Positions 9,493 to 19,217 are shown, numbered from the stretch's first letter. The stretch: 64,000 nt of DNA from Phycisphaeraceae bacterium (GCA_019636755.1 JAHBWZ010000001.1:310001-374000); one strand, 5' to 3'. Notes: a model not told the origin generated them from the sequence alone. Translations and numbers: made by a program.

Positions 9493-10311
9493 ATGTGGTC
9501 GATCGCCGAGCTTGCCGACGTCGCCGCCGCGGCGCTGATCGAAGAGGACCGGCGCGCCGCGGAAGAGCAGTCCGTGCGCGGGGTGGATCACCTGGCCGAG
9601 GTGGAACTCCATCCCGTGCTCGCCGCCGCGTTCGGCCGCGCCGGGTTCGGTGTCGAGCGGGAACGCCGCTATCCCGCGGGACGCGCGGCGCGCCGCGAGA
9701 CCGAAGGCGACCGCTGCGACCTCGTCCTCGCACCCGGCGGGCTGGCCGTCGCGCCGGCCGGCGGCCGCGGCACGCTCTTCACGCCCGCCGCGGCGGCGGG
9801 CGACGGGATGCTCTTCTGGCTGGAGGTGAAGCTCGCGGCGCAGTTCGGGCCGGAAGGACCGAACGGCGCCTGGTCCGCGGATCTCGTGACGCGCCCCCGG
9901 CAGGATCTGCGGAAACTGGCCCGTGAGCCGGCGGTGCGGCATCGCGGCCTGCTGCTGGTGATCTTTTCACGCACGCCGGCGATCATCGAGCACGACCTGG
10001 CGATCGCGGTGGGGCGGTTCGCCGATGCGCTGCCCTGCATCGGCTTCCCGGCGACGCGGATCTTTCCCGTCCGCGATCTCATCGGGCACGCGTGCGGCGC
10101 GGTCTCGATCGTCCCCGTCCTCGCGCACGCCTCCGCCGGCCGGGCCGGCGGACGGGGATCCCGGCGTCGCCCGCGCGCGTCCGACCCGCGGGGTGGACGC
10201 GCGTCCGGCGTCCCGGAGCCGGGCCCTCCAGGCCGGATGACCGCCGAACGCCCCGTCGAGCCGGTCGTCGAGCCGGTCCCCGGCGCTGATCTGCGCTTCG
10301 ACGATGTCTGA
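9493..10311 (+). CDS. Unknown protein with possible PD-(D/E)XK nuclease core
   Basis: 272 residues. I do not recognise a named family. RCDLVLAP near residue 76 followed by FWLEVKLA near 113 has the spacing and chemistry of a PD-(D/E)XK core (Asp, then Glu-x-Lys in a beta strand), followed by a helical part and LLLVIFSRTP. The last ~70 residues are Arg/Pro-rich and probably disordered. The start ATG at 9493 has AGGAG overlapping the stop of the AGCS gene, so it is likely the last gene of that operon. A conserved non-nuclease role for the same fold is possible. Confidence 0.55.
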   Translation: MWSIAELADVAAAALIEEDRRAAEEQSVRGVDHLAEVELHPVLAAAFGRAGFGVERERRYPAGRAARRETEGDRCDLVLAPGGLAVAPAGGRGTLFTPAAAAGDGMLFWLEVKLAAQFGPEGPNGAWSADLVTRPRQDLRKLAREPAVRHRGLLLVIFSRTPAIIEHDLAIAVGRFADALPCIGFPATRIFPVRDLIGHACGAVSIVPVLAHASAGRAGGRGSRRRPRASDPRGGRASGVPEPGPPGRMTAERPVEPVVEPVPGADLRFDDV

Positions 10312-10346
10312 CGCGCCGTGTCGTGTCCCCCGGTCTCTCACCCGGG

Positions 10347-11531
10347 TCACCCCGGCGCCGGCCGCGTTGCGGGCGTGCCTGCGACCTGCGCTGCCAGCAG
10401 CGTGAGGATCGCCTCCGCCGCCTCGGCATCGGGTACATGCCCGCGGTACATCGCCGCGACCGCGGCCAGGTCCGCGCGCTGGGCATCCCGCGCGGCCGGA
10501 TCGTCCAGCAGGCGGTCGACTTCACAGGCAATGCGTTCCGCCGGCCACGTGCAGGGCACATGCTCGGGAACGACCCGCGCCCCTGCGATGAGATTCGGGA
10601 GCAGCCTGTCGGGCACGCGCAGGAGCAGCCGGGAGAGGAGGAGCGAGAACGCCGAGGTCCTGTAGATGCCCACCATCGGCGTTCCGATGCGCGCCAGGTC
10701 CAGCGACATGGTTCCGGAGACGGTGAGTGCCGCATCGCTCCACGCCGCGACCGCGTCGCTCTCGCCGACGACGACGCACATGGCCGGGTCCCGATGCGCA
10801 TCGCGCGCCCCCCGGATCTCCCCGATCATCGCGGCGAGTCGCGGTGAGGCGGCGGCGATGATGACGGCGGGATCGCGTGGCGACCGCCGAAGCCGCGCCA
10901 CCACGTCCAGCATCAGCGGCAGGTTGGCGCGGACTTCCTGCACGCGCGACCCGGGAAAGAGCCCGAGGCGCGGATGCCCGCCGGGAAGCGCCCTGGCGAC
11001 GGGGTCGCTGAAGGCACGGACCGGCTCCCGCGCCATGCGGGGATGGCCGATGAACCGCGCGGGAATCCGTCGTGCGGAGAACCACGCTTCCTCGAAGGGG
11101 AGCAGGCAGAGAACGAGGTCCGTCGTCCGCCGGAGCCGCGCCGCGCGCCACGGCCCCCACGCCCAGAGCTGCGGCGCCACGAGATGGACGACACGCGCGC
11201 CCGCGCGCCGGCTGACCCGCGCCAGCGGGAAGTTCGCCGCAGGCGAGTCGACCGCCAGGTGGAGCCTGACCGGCTCCCGGCTGAGCCACCGGGCCAGTTC
11301 CCGTCGGGCGCGACGGACGACGCGGACGCGGGCGAGTGCCTGGAACCCCATGGCCCCGCCTGACACGGTCTCGCCGACGATCTCCGCGCCCGCCGCGGCC
11401 ATGGCCGGTCCGCCCCAGCCGACGATCCGCAGCGACGGCGCGCGTGCCCGGAGCGCCGCGATGACCGGCGCCGCGTGGTTGTCCCCGCTGGGCTCGAAGG
11501 CGGTGACGATGATTGATCCGTCCTGGGGCAT
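10347..11531 (-). CDS. lpxB: Lipid-A-disaccharide synthase
   Basis: 394 residues, normal for LpxB. The enzyme joins UDP-2,3-diacylglucosamine to lipid X at the inner membrane in lipid A synthesis (GT19 family). Visible family landmarks are AFEPSGDNHAAPVIAAL at the N-terminus (relatives read GEaSGDxhga), GWGGPAMAAAGAE, MGFQALARV, VAPQLWAWGPWRAARL and LFPGSRVQEVRANLPLM. The start ATG at 11531 directly precedes the conserved strand. It shows that the organism makes, or is descended from one that made, lipopolysaccharide. It is divergent from the GH113-like gene, with 113 bases between them. Confidence 0.93.
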   Translation of the reverse strand: MPQDGSIIVTAFEPSGDNHAAPVIAALRARAPSLRIVGWGGPAMAAAGAEIVGETVSGGAMGFQALARVRVVRRARRELARWLSREPVRLHLAVDSPAANFPLARVSRRAGARVVHLVAPQLWAWGPWRAARLRRTTDLVLCLLPFEEAWFSARRIPARFIGHPRMAREPVRAFSDPVARALPGGHPRLGLFPGSRVQEVRANLPLMLDVVARLRRSPRDPAVIIAAASPRLAAMIGEIRGARDAHRDPAMCVVVGESDAVAAWSDAALTVSGTMSLDLARIGTPMVGIYRTSAFSLLLSRLLLRVPDRLLPNLIAGARVVPEHVPCTWPAERIACEVDRLLDDPAARDAQRADLAAVAAMYRGHVPDAEAAEAILTLLAAQVAGTPATRPAPG

Positions 11532-11644
11532 CCGGAGCCGCCTGCGCCGGAGCGGGCACGGGCATCGGCCCATTCTCCCCGATGCGGCCGCACGGTGCGG
11601 CCCGCGCCCGGGATCCGGAGCGCGCCTGCCCGTACGATGGAGGC

Positions 11645-12862
11645 ATGCGCGGATCACCGTCCAGGCACCCGCTCTGCATGAGCCTGCTCGTCGCGGCCAT
11701 TCTCCTGCCGTGGCTGACCGCGGTGCCGGCCTTCGTCGCGGCGCTCGACGGCGCGGCCCCGGCCGTGCCCCCGTGGCCGCAGGTGACCGCGGGCTTCTCT
11801 CTCAATGTCCATCACGTCTCAGACCTCCCGCGGTATCGCCGCGCGATCCGCGAAATCGATGACATGGGGGCAAATGCCCTGCTCATCGTCACGCCCTGGT
11901 TCCAGGAGAACAGCCGATCGACGCGCATCGCGCGCCATCCCGGACTCTGCCCGACCCGGGAACAGCTCGCCGTGCTGGTACGCGATGCATCCGCCCGCGG
12001 CCTCGTCGTCTGCATGATGCCGATCGTGCTCCTCGAGCGGCCGGAGTCGACGGACGACTGGCGCGGCACGATCGCGCCGGAGGACGAGGCGGCATGGTGG
12101 GCGTCGTATCGCGCGTTCATCCTGGACTTCGCGCGGCTTGCCCGCGAGACCGGCTGCGGCATGCTCGCGGTCGGAAGTGAACTCAACACGCGTGAGCCGG
12201 CGATCACGGAGTGGGCGTCGCTCATCGCGGATGTGCGCACCGAGTTCCCGGGAGCGATCGTCTACTCGGCCAATTGGGACCGCTTCGACCAGGTGCAGTT
12301 CTGGAACCTCGTCGACGTCATCGGCGTGAGCGCGTACTTCGGAATCGAGGATCCCGCGACCGGTCAACCCGCCCCGTCGCGATGGCAGGGCGTGGGTCGG
12401 GACTTCGCCGATCTCGCCGAGGCGTGGGGCCGCCCGATCCTGCTCACCGAGGTCGGCTATCCGTCGCTCTCCTGGGCGGCACGGGATCCATGGAACTACG
12501 TCGCCCCGCCGAACACGCGCTCCGATCCGGCCATGCAGCGGCGCTGCTGGGAGGCGTTCGCGGAAGGCTATCTGCCGCTCATCCGCAACGGCGGCCACCT
12601 CGCCGGGTTCTTCGGGTTCAGGTTCGATCCCTACCGGCGCGGCGGCGCATTCGACATCGGGTACGGCGTCGCGGGCAAGCCCGCCGAGGCGGTGGTCAGC
12701 CGCCTGCTGCGGGATGCCGCGGCGCTGTCGCGGGGTTCCCTGCACCCGGCCGCGACGATCCGCGACGGCGATGCGAAGTCCCGCCCGCAGAAGGCCGATG
12801 AACCGGTCGAGTCCCCCGCCCTCCCCTCCCGGGCGGGTGAGCGCGTCGACCCGGCGGACTGA
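11645..12862 (+). CDS. Secreted GH113-like glycoside hydrolase
   Basis: 405 residues with a signal peptide (MSLLVAAILLPWLTAVPAF). The rest forms a TIM-barrel-like sequence similar to family GH113: GFSLNVHHVSDLPRYRRAI, then MLAVGSELNTREP with Glu179 as the likely acid/base, YSANWD, and ILLTEVGYPS with Glu269 as the likely nucleophile. Known GH113 enzymes are beta-mannanases, but many relatives are uncharacterised, so the substrate is open. A -10-like TACGAT ends only six bases before the ATG, suggesting a leaderless or very short-leader transcript. Confidence 0.78.
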   Translation: MRGSPSRHPLCMSLLVAAILLPWLTAVPAFVAALDGAAPAVPPWPQVTAGFSLNVHHVSDLPRYRRAIREIDDMGANALLIVTPWFQENSRSTRIARHPGLCPTREQLAVLVRDASARGLVVCMMPIVLLERPESTDDWRGTIAPEDEAAWWASYRAFILDFARLARETGCGMLAVGSELNTREPAITEWASLIADVRTEFPGAIVYSANWDRFDQVQFWNLVDVIGVSAYFGIEDPATGQPAPSRWQGVGRDFADLAEAWGRPILLTEVGYPSLSWAARDPWNYVAPPNTRSDPAMQRRCWEAFAEGYLPLIRNGGHLAGFFGFRFDPYRRGGAFDIGYGVAGKPAEAVVSRLLRDAAALSRGSLHPAATIRDGDAKSRPQKADEPVESPALPSRAGERVDPAD

Positions 12863-12916
12863 CTTCCCCGGCGCGGTACGATCCGCGACTTCGCGCCCCC
12901 TGGAGTCCACCTTCCC

Positions 12917-14701
12917 ATGCTCAAGCGAACCCACTCGTGCGGCGCGCTCCGCGAAGAGCACGTCGGCCGCGAGGTCGTTCTCTCCGGTTGGATCAACACG
13001 TACCGCGACCAGGGTCGCGGGCTGGTCTTCGTCGATCTCCGCGACCGGGACGGACTGACGCAGATCGTCTTCGATTCCGAGGGCGCCGCCGAGGACGTGG
13101 TCGCGCTGGCCCGGTCGCTCCGTCGCGAGGATGTCGTCTCGGTCCGGGGCACGGTCCGCGGCCGCGCGGGCGGCGCCAACCCCCGCATCGCCACCGGCGC
13201 GATCGAGGTGCACGCCTGCGAACTGGAGCTCCTGGCGAAGACCGATACGCCCCCGATTCTCCCGGACGAGCATGACGCCGACCGGATTGCCGAGGAGAAG
13301 CGCCTCCAGTACCGCTACCTCGACCTGCGCCGCCCCTGCATGCAGCGGATCCTGAGGCTCCGTCACGAAGTCGCGCGCCTCACCCGGAACTACTTCGCCG
13401 AGAACGGCTTCCTCGAGATCGAAACACCGTTCCTCATCAAGACGACGCCCGAGGGCGCCCGCGACTTCGTCGTTCCGTCCCGGCTTCACCCGGGGCAGTG
13501 GTACGCGCTTCCGCAGAGTCCGCAGCTCTTCAAGCAGATCCTCATGGTCGCCGGCTGCGATCGCTACATGCAGATCGTCCGCTGCTTCCGCGACGAGGAT
13601 CCCCGCGCCGATCGCCAGGCCGAGTTCACGCAGATCGATCTCGAGATGAGCTTCGTCGAGCGGGAGGATGTCATCCGGATGATGAGCGGCTTCGTCCGCC
13701 GCCTCTGGCAGGAGATTCCCGGCTGCTCGATCGGGGACATCCCCACGATGACGTACGCGGACGCGATGGATCGCTACGGCATCGACCGCCCCGATCTGCG
13801 CTACGGGCTCGAACTCGTCGACGTCGGCGATCTCGCGGCCGCGAGCGGCTTCCGCGTCTTCTCCGAATCGCTCGCGGCCGGCGGCATCGTGAAGGCGGTC
13901 CGGATCCCGGCGCCGGGCGACCGCATGTCGCGCAAGGTGCTGGACGGGTACACCGCCCTTCTCCAGGGCTTCGGGCTCGGCGGCATGCCGTTCGCACGCG
14001 TGACCGACGCGGGCTTCGAGACCGGCGTGGCGAAGTTCCTGGAACCGATCGGTCCCGCGCTGCGCGAACGCATGGGCCTGCAGCCGGGCGACATCGTTCT
14101 CTTCGGCGTCGGTCCGCGCGCGAAGACGCTGAAGGGGCTCGGCGAATTGCGGCAGCGCATCGCCCGCGATCTCGACCTGGTCCCGGAGGGCGTCTGGAAG
14201 TTCGTCTGGGTGATCGACTTTCCGATGTTCGAGTTCGACGAGGACGCGGGCCGGTGGGTCTCGCTGCACCATCCCTTCACCTCGCCACGGCCTGACCAGT
14301 TCGACCTGCTCGGTACCGACCCGGGCGCATGCCTCTCGACCGGATACGACATCGTCGTCAACGGGTCGGAGATCGGCGGCGGATCGATCCGGATCCACCG
14401 TCGCGACGTGCAGCAGCGGGTCTTCGATCTCCTCGGCCTGACCGCCGAGGACGCGCGGCTCAAGTTCGGCTTCCTGCTGGATGCGCTGCGCTTCGGTGCG
14501 CCACCGCACGGCGGGATCGCCTTCGGACTCGATCGCCTGGTGATGCACCTGGCCGGGACGGAGAACATCCGGGATGTCATCGCATTCCCCAAGACGCAGA
14601 GCGGCCAGGATCTCATGACGGGCGCCCCGGGGTCCGTCGACCCGCACCAGCTCGACGAGCTCCACGTGCGCACGGCGCTGCCTGAGCCTGCCGCGTCGTG
14701 A
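12917..14701 (+). CDS. aspS: Aspartate-tRNA ligase
   Basis: 594 residues, the normal bacterial AspRS size. It has an N-terminal OB-fold anticodon domain (VVLSGWINTYRDQGRGLVFV), motif 2 (IVRCFRDEDPRADRQAEFTQ), the bacterial GAD insertion domain, and motif 3 near the C-terminus (GGIAFGLDRLVMHLAG). It charges tRNA-Asp; whether it also charges tRNA-Asn cannot be told from sequence alone. CTGGAG precedes the ATG, and TACGAT at 12877-12882 is a likely -10. Confidence 0.97.
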   Translation: MLKRTHSCGALREEHVGREVVLSGWINTYRDQGRGLVFVDLRDRDGLTQIVFDSEGAAEDVVALARSLRREDVVSVRGTVRGRAGGANPRIATGAIEVHACELELLAKTDTPPILPDEHDADRIAEEKRLQYRYLDLRRPCMQRILRLRHEVARLTRNYFAENGFLEIETPFLIKTTPEGARDFVVPSRLHPGQWYALPQSPQLFKQILMVAGCDRYMQIVRCFRDEDPRADRQAEFTQIDLEMSFVEREDVIRMMSGFVRRLWQEIPGCSIGDIPTMTYADAMDRYGIDRPDLRYGLELVDVGDLAAASGFRVFSESLAAGGIVKAVRIPAPGDRMSRKVLDGYTALLQGFGLGGMPFARVTDAGFETGVAKFLEPIGPALRERMGLQPGDIVLFGVGPRAKTLKGLGELRQRIARDLDLVPEGVWKFVWVIDFPMFEFDEDAGRWVSLHHPFTSPRPDQFDLLGTDPGACLSTGYDIVVNGSEIGGGSIRIHRRDVQQRVFDLLGLTAEDARLKFGFLLDALRFGAPPHGGIAFGLDRLVMHLAGTENIRDVIAFPKTQSGQDLMTGAPGSVDPHQLDELHVRTALPEPAAS

Positions 14702-14799
14702 GGTGATGCGGTGACGCCGGGCAGCGTGCCTGAAAGGAGACGCGTCATCGGCGCGTCATCGAAACGGCCGCACCGCGCGAGGACGATGCCGGCCAGCAC

Positions 14800-16644
14800 T
14801 CACTCGTCGCGGCGGCTCGTCCGGCTCATGAGCAGCATGCCATCCGGCCTGGACTCGACGAACCAGACGGCGTCCCCCTGCACCTGGGACGCCATGTCGA
14901 CAAGAAGCTCGCCGAAGATCCCGTCCGCCTGTTCAAGGCCGGGGACGTCCATCATGGCCATGAGCATGTGCAGGGTCGCAGGGTCCATCACCGAGGTGCC
15001 GGTGGCGGCGGCCAGGTCCGACCAGCCCCAGGCGACGACGTTCCGACCGCCGGTCAGGCTTCGCGCTGCGGCCAGGCGGGGATGCTGCGCCTCGGTCATC
15101 GGCGCCTGGTCGATGATCGCCGGGAGCGCGCGGAGCATCTTCTCCGATCCGATCCGCAGCGTGGTTCCTTCGACCAGCAGCGCCGGAACCACGCCCGGGT
15201 CGACCTGGATCGTCATCATCTCCGGCATATCCGTCAGGTCAGGCATCGTCGCCCTGTAGAGGGTCCGTCCGCCGCCCAGGTCCTCCCGGTCCATCGGCAT
15301 CGCCTCGCCGAGCATCTCGATCACCCCGGACAGACCGGCCGGGTCGCGGAGCGTGGTCGAGATCATCTGCGCGCCGCCCGGGTCGTCCGAGGAGGCATAT
15401 CCCGCCCCTTCGAACGTCCGTCCGACCAGGCGCCCGGCCGACTCGAGCATGGCGAGCGGACCTCCGTCGTCATCGCCGCCCTCCATTCCCATCTCGCCCA
15501 GGAGCATGGCAAGCGGTCCCTCCTCCACGGTGCGCCGCAGGATCGAGGCCGCTTCGGCGAAGTCCATGTTCACCGCCCAGTACGAGGTGGCTCTCCGCGC
15601 CATCGCCGCGGCCGGAACCGCCGCGGGCTCGCCCTGCCCCATCGCCTTCATCAGGCCGCCGGGGCCGGACGGGCTGCAGAGGAACACGCGCTGCTCGCTC
15701 GCGCCCGGCGCCGGGAAGTCCATGGACATCGAGAGCGACTCGACCTCTCCGACGAGTTCATGGAGCATCGGGACCACCATGAAGGAGAACCCCATCGGAT
15801 CGAACGCGGCGATGAGCGGTGCTGCGTTCGCGAAGATCACGGCGGCTTCGAAGGAACCACCGCCCCGCCCCTCCCGGCTGCGCTGCCATGCCTTCGACGA
15901 CGCGAGGCTGCCCGCGTCCGCCGCGGCCAGTCGCCCGATCGCCGTGTCCATCGCCGCGGCATCCGTCCCGACGACGAGATGCGTCCCGTCCACCAGGACG
16001 AACCACTCGCGGAATGCCTCCGCCATGACGTCCGGACCGCCCATACCGAAGTCATCGAACTGGAAGTCGAACTCGTCGTCATCGGGCGCGTCCGCGTCGG
16101 CCCCGCCGGCGCCGGGCGCCGACTGCCCGCCCGCCTCCACCGTGAACACGTAGGCGGTCCGTCCGCGCATGGGACGTTCTGCGATCGCCGTGCCGCCGCG
16201 CCGTGCTTCCGTCACCAGGCGCTCGATGGCCCCGCGCGCCGCATCGACCTGGTCGCCGAAGTCGCACGTCAGCAGCATCGCCGGAAGGACCATGCCGTCC
16301 TCGCGCGGCGGCGCTGCGAAGATGGAGAGCCCCACCGCCCCGGTCGGGACGGGAATCTCGCCCATGCTGAACATCGCCGCCACGTGCGCGGCAACGTCCT
16401 TCTCGTCCAGCGTGTGACCCGCCGCGCTCGACATCCCGCCGACGAGATCCGCGATCGATGTCGCGCGCAGGAAGATGACCGCGTTCTCCGGCGCGACGGA
16501 CTCCGGCGCCCGGGGCGGCGCGGCAACCGCATGCCACGTCGCAGACGCCGCCGACAGGAGTGCGGCAGCGCCGACGGAACGGAGTCGCGCCCACCCGGGC
16601 CGGCGCGAGGCGGACAGAACGCGGGTCGAGGGCATGATGATCAC
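14800..16644 (-). CDS. Large secreted protein, DUF3352-like
   Basis: 614 residues with an N-terminal signal (RLRSVGAAALLSAASATWHAVA). The mature part begins PENAVIFLRATSIADLVGGM, the pattern of secreted proteins resembling DUF3352, in which each half describes a quantity per residue block without known catalysis. There is a very acidic segment around residue 190 (DADAPDDDEFDFQFDD). The Met/Gly content is high and I see no catalytic motif. GTG at 16644 is preferred because GGAGG lies eight bases upstream; ATG at 16635 is nine bases in. It is 35 bases downstream of gltA and may be co-transcribed with it. Confidence 0.6.
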   Translation of the reverse strand: MIIMPSTRVLSASRRPGWARLRSVGAAALLSAASATWHAVAAPPRAPESVAPENAVIFLRATSIADLVGGMSSAAGHTLDEKDVAAHVAAMFSMGEIPVPTGAVGLSIFAAPPREDGMVLPAMLLTCDFGDQVDAARGAIERLVTEARRGGTAIAERPMRGRTAYVFTVEAGGQSAPGAGGADADAPDDDEFDFQFDDFGMGGPDVMAEAFREWFVLVDGTHLVVGTDAAAMDTAIGRLAAADAGSLASSKAWQRSREGRGGGSFEAAVIFANAAPLIAAFDPMGFSFMVVPMLHELVGEVESLSMSMDFPAPGASEQRVFLCSPSGPGGLMKAMGQGEPAAVPAAAMARRATSYWAVNMDFAEAASILRRTVEEGPLAMLLGEMGMEGGDDDGGPLAMLESAGRLVGRTFEGAGYASSDDPGGAQMISTTLRDPAGLSGVIEMLGEAMPMDREDLGGGRTLYRATMPDLTDMPEMMTIQVDPGVVPALLVEGTTLRIGSEKMLRALPAIIDQAPMTEAQHPRLAAARSLTGGRNVVAWGWSDLAAATGTSVMDPATLHMLMAMMDVPGLEQADGIFGELLVDMASQVQGDAVWFVESRPDGMLLMSRTSRRDE

Positions 16645-16679
16645 CGTGGATGCCTCCGCAGCGGGAATGAGACGCGGCT

Positions 16680-17828
16680 TCAGCGCCGGTCGAGGGGAAC
16701 GTACTGGACGGCATGCGGACCGGTATAGAGACACCCCGGACGCATGAGCTTATTGTCCTTGAGATACTCGATGCAGTGCCCGGCCCAGCCGGCGACGCGC
16801 GCCATGGCGAAGATGGGCGTGAACAGGTCCAGTTCAAGGCCGAGCGAGTGATAGGTGGTCGCCGAGTAGAAGTCGACATTCGGATGAATGCCCTTCGCGC
16901 CGACCGCCTCGTGCATGATCTCCTCGATCCGCCGGCTCATCGCGTAGAGGTCCTGGTTGCCGGTGTCCTCCGCGATCTGCTTTGCGAACGTCTTGAGATA
17001 CGTCGCACGCGGGTCGGTGGTCCTGTACACCCGGTGGCCGAATCCCATGATCCGGTCCTTCCGTGCCAGCCGGTCGCGCACCCACGGCTCGACGCGATCC
17101 AGCGTGCCGATCTCGCGCAGCATGTGCATCACTTCCTCGTTCGCGCCGCCGTGCAGCGGCCCCTTGAGCGTGCCGATGGCGGTCGTGATCGCGGAGTACA
17201 TGTCGCTGAGCGTCGAGATCGTCACCATCGCGGCGAAGGTCGATGCATTGAATCCATGCTCCGCGTGCAGGATCAGGCACACGTCCATCGCCCGCGCCAT
17301 CGCCGTCGTCGGCGGCTGGCCGTTGAGCATGGTGAGGAACGAGGTCGCGATGTCCTGATCGGGAGAGGGCCGCATGAAGGGCAGCCCCTTGCGGTGCCTG
17401 TCGAAGTTGGCGATCACCGCCGGCACGCGGGCCAGCAGCCGGATCGACTTCCGCTCGTTCGCCTCCTCCGACGGGTCGTCCGCCTCCGGATCGAAGAGCG
17501 CGAGCGACGAGACCAGCGATCGAAGCGCGTGCATCGGCGTCGCAGTCCGGGGGACCCGCTCGATGAGCTGCCAGAGCCCGTCCGGCAGGTCGTATTCCTC
17601 GCGGACGCGGTCGACGAATGATTCGAGTTCCTCCCGCCTGGGGAGCCGCTCGTTCCAGAGGAGAAACACCGTCTCCTCGAACGTCGAGTTCCGCGCAAGC
17701 GCATCGATGTCGATGCCCACGTACTCGAGGACGCCCTTCTGTCCATCGATGAAGCACATCCGCGACTCCGCCGCGAGTGTGTTCGCGAGTCCGCGATCGA
17801 CCGTCGGTTGACTCTCCATCTGAATCAT
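16680..17828 (-). CDS. gltA: Citrate synthase
   Basis: 382 residues, matching the shorter citrate synthases of about 370-390 residues. It condenses oxaloacetate and acetyl-CoA. The catalytic residues are in place: His226 in GPLHGGANEEVM, His265 in MGFGHRVY and Asp319 in PNVDFYSA. AEHGFNASTFAA is the conserved helix before the first histidine. The ATG at 17828 has GGAGAG upstream. A 2-methylcitrate synthase is a close relative, but no prp genes lie nearby. The start is only 30 bases from the divergent guanine-deaminase-type gene. Confidence 0.94.
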   Translation of the reverse strand: MIQMESQPTVDRGLANTLAAESRMCFIDGQKGVLEYVGIDIDALARNSTFEETVFLLWNERLPRREELESFVDRVREEYDLPDGLWQLIERVPRTATPMHALRSLVSSLALFDPEADDPSEEANERKSIRLLARVPAVIANFDRHRKGLPFMRPSPDQDIATSFLTMLNGQPPTTAMARAMDVCLILHAEHGFNASTFAAMVTISTLSDMYSAITTAIGTLKGPLHGGANEEVMHMLREIGTLDRVEPWVRDRLARKDRIMGFGHRVYRTTDPRATYLKTFAKQIAEDTGNQDLYAMSRRIEEIMHEAVGAKGIHPNVDFYSATTYHSLGLELDLFTPIFAMARVAGWAGHCIEYLKDNKLMRPGCLYTGPHAVQYVPLDRR

Positions 17829-17858
17829 GCGTCTCTCCAGCGTTGCAGCAGGAGGGGC

Positions 17859-19103
17859 ATGGTAGAGTGGACCGCCAGAGTGGACAACGCCCCCCCCTCA
17901 TCGCCGCTGCTGCTCAGCGGCCTGCTTCTGGATGACGCACGCTCCGCGCCCTCCGCCGGGTGGATCGAGATCGACCGTGGTCGCATCACGCGACGCGGCA
18001 GCGGTTCCCCCCCCGGCCGGTCCGCCGCCGGCGGTCCAGAGAGGATCATCGCGCCTGGATTCATCGATGCGCACGTCCACCTTCCGCAGTTTCCCGCCAT
18101 CGGCTGCGACGCGGGTTCCCTGCTCACGTGGCTCGAGCAGACGATCTTTCCCGTCGAGGCGACATGGGCCGATCCCGCGGAAGCCGCCCGTGCCGCAGCA
18201 CGGGGCCTCAGGCGACTCGCGGGGAGCGGGACGACGGGATTCGCGGGGTTCCTGACGAGCCATCGACACGCCGTCGAGGCATGTCGAAACGCACTGGCCA
18301 CGCTTCCGCTGCGCGCGATCGCCGGCCAGGCGGCCATGGATCGCGCCGCCCCGACGGATCTGCTCGGACAGCCGGTGCTCCGCCCCCTTCCCGCGCCGGA
18401 GCCGAGGTTCGAGGCGAGCGTCAATCCCAGGTTCGCGGTGGCGTGCTCGGCATCGCTCCTGTCGAGCCTGGGCGGACTCGCCGGCCTGACCGGCGCTCTC
18501 GTCCACACGCACCTCGCGGAGCAGCGGGATGAATGCGCCCTGGTGGCGCGGCTCTTCCCGGAGGCCACGAGCTACACGGACGTCTACGACCGCGCCGGAC
18601 TTCTCGGGCCGCGCACGCTCGTCGCCCATGCGCTGCATCTCGGACCCGCCGAATGGGCCCTCCTGGCGGCGCGCGGGGTCATGATCGCGCACTGCCCGAC
18701 GGCGAACCTGTTCCTCGAAAGCGGCATCTTCGACCTGGCGGCAGCGCGACGCCACCGGATCCCCGTGCTGCTCGGCAGCGACATCGCCGCCGGTGCCGAT
18801 CCGGCGATGCCCAGGGTCGCGCGCGCCATGCTCGATTCCGCGCACGCCCGGCGCGCCATGGGCGACGCGCACGCGCACGTCCCGACCGCCGCCGATGCGT
18901 GGGAAATGATCACGCGCACGAACGCGCATCTGCTGGGCTGGCATGACCACGGCCGCCTTCGCCCCGGCGACGCCGCCGACGTGCTCGTGATCCGCCCGCC
19001 CGGGCCGGTGGACCCGTTCCTCGTCTCCCGCCTGATCTACGGCTGGGAGGACGCACTCCTGGACGCCGTCGTCATCGACGGCCGGCTCGTGTCTCCCGCG
19101 TGA
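17859..19103 (+). CDS. Guanine-deaminase-type amidohydrolase
   Basis: 414 residues. PGFIDAHVHLPQFPAIGCDA followed by LLTWLEQTIFPVEA near residue 62 is the guanine deaminase form of the amidohydrolase metal site (HxH). It is followed by HTHLAEQRDE, AHCPTANLFLESGIFD and GSDIAAGADP, which supply the later metal ligands. The enzyme would convert guanine to xanthine. AGGAGG lies just before the ATG at 17859. A related cytosine or S-adenosylhomocysteine-type deaminase is less likely given the LPQ motif. It shares a very short intergenic region with gltA. Confidence 0.8.
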   Translation: MVEWTARVDNAPPSSPLLLSGLLLDDARSAPSAGWIEIDRGRITRRGSGSPPGRSAAGGPERIIAPGFIDAHVHLPQFPAIGCDAGSLLTWLEQTIFPVEATWADPAEAARAAARGLRRLAGSGTTGFAGFLTSHRHAVEACRNALATLPLRAIAGQAAMDRAAPTDLLGQPVLRPLPAPEPRFEASVNPRFAVACSASLLSSLGGLAGLTGALVHTHLAEQRDECALVARLFPEATSYTDVYDRAGLLGPRTLVAHALHLGPAEWALLAARGVMIAHCPTANLFLESGIFDLAAARRHRIPVLLGSDIAAGADPAMPRVARAMLDSAHARRAMGDAHAHVPTAADAWEMITRTNAHLLGWHDHGRLRPGDAADVLVIRPPGPVDPFLVSRLIYGWEDALLDAVVIDGRLVSPA

Positions 19104-19150
19104 GCCGCGTCCGCCTGCCGCGGCGGCAGGCGGTCCGGAGCGCAGGAACA

Positions 19151-19174
19151 GGGCCCCGGACCGGTCCGGGGCCC
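19151..19174. terminator. Palindromic hairpin between convergent genes
   Basis: A perfect 24-base palindrome (each arm 12 bases, GGGCCCCGGACC) lies between the stop of the amidohydrolase at 19103 and the stop of the Clp-fold gene at 19218. It would form a stem with a small loop on either strand, so it can serve both transcripts. No T-run follows. Confidence 0.5.
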
Positions 19175-19217
19175 CGCTGATGTTCCGAGGCGTCGATGCA
19201 CCGCCGGACCCTGTCGG

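Noticed and set aside
11819-14665. 948-codon minus-strand open frame opposite aspS
   Set aside because: It is antisense to aspS and has the composition of a reversed coding strand, with no domain.
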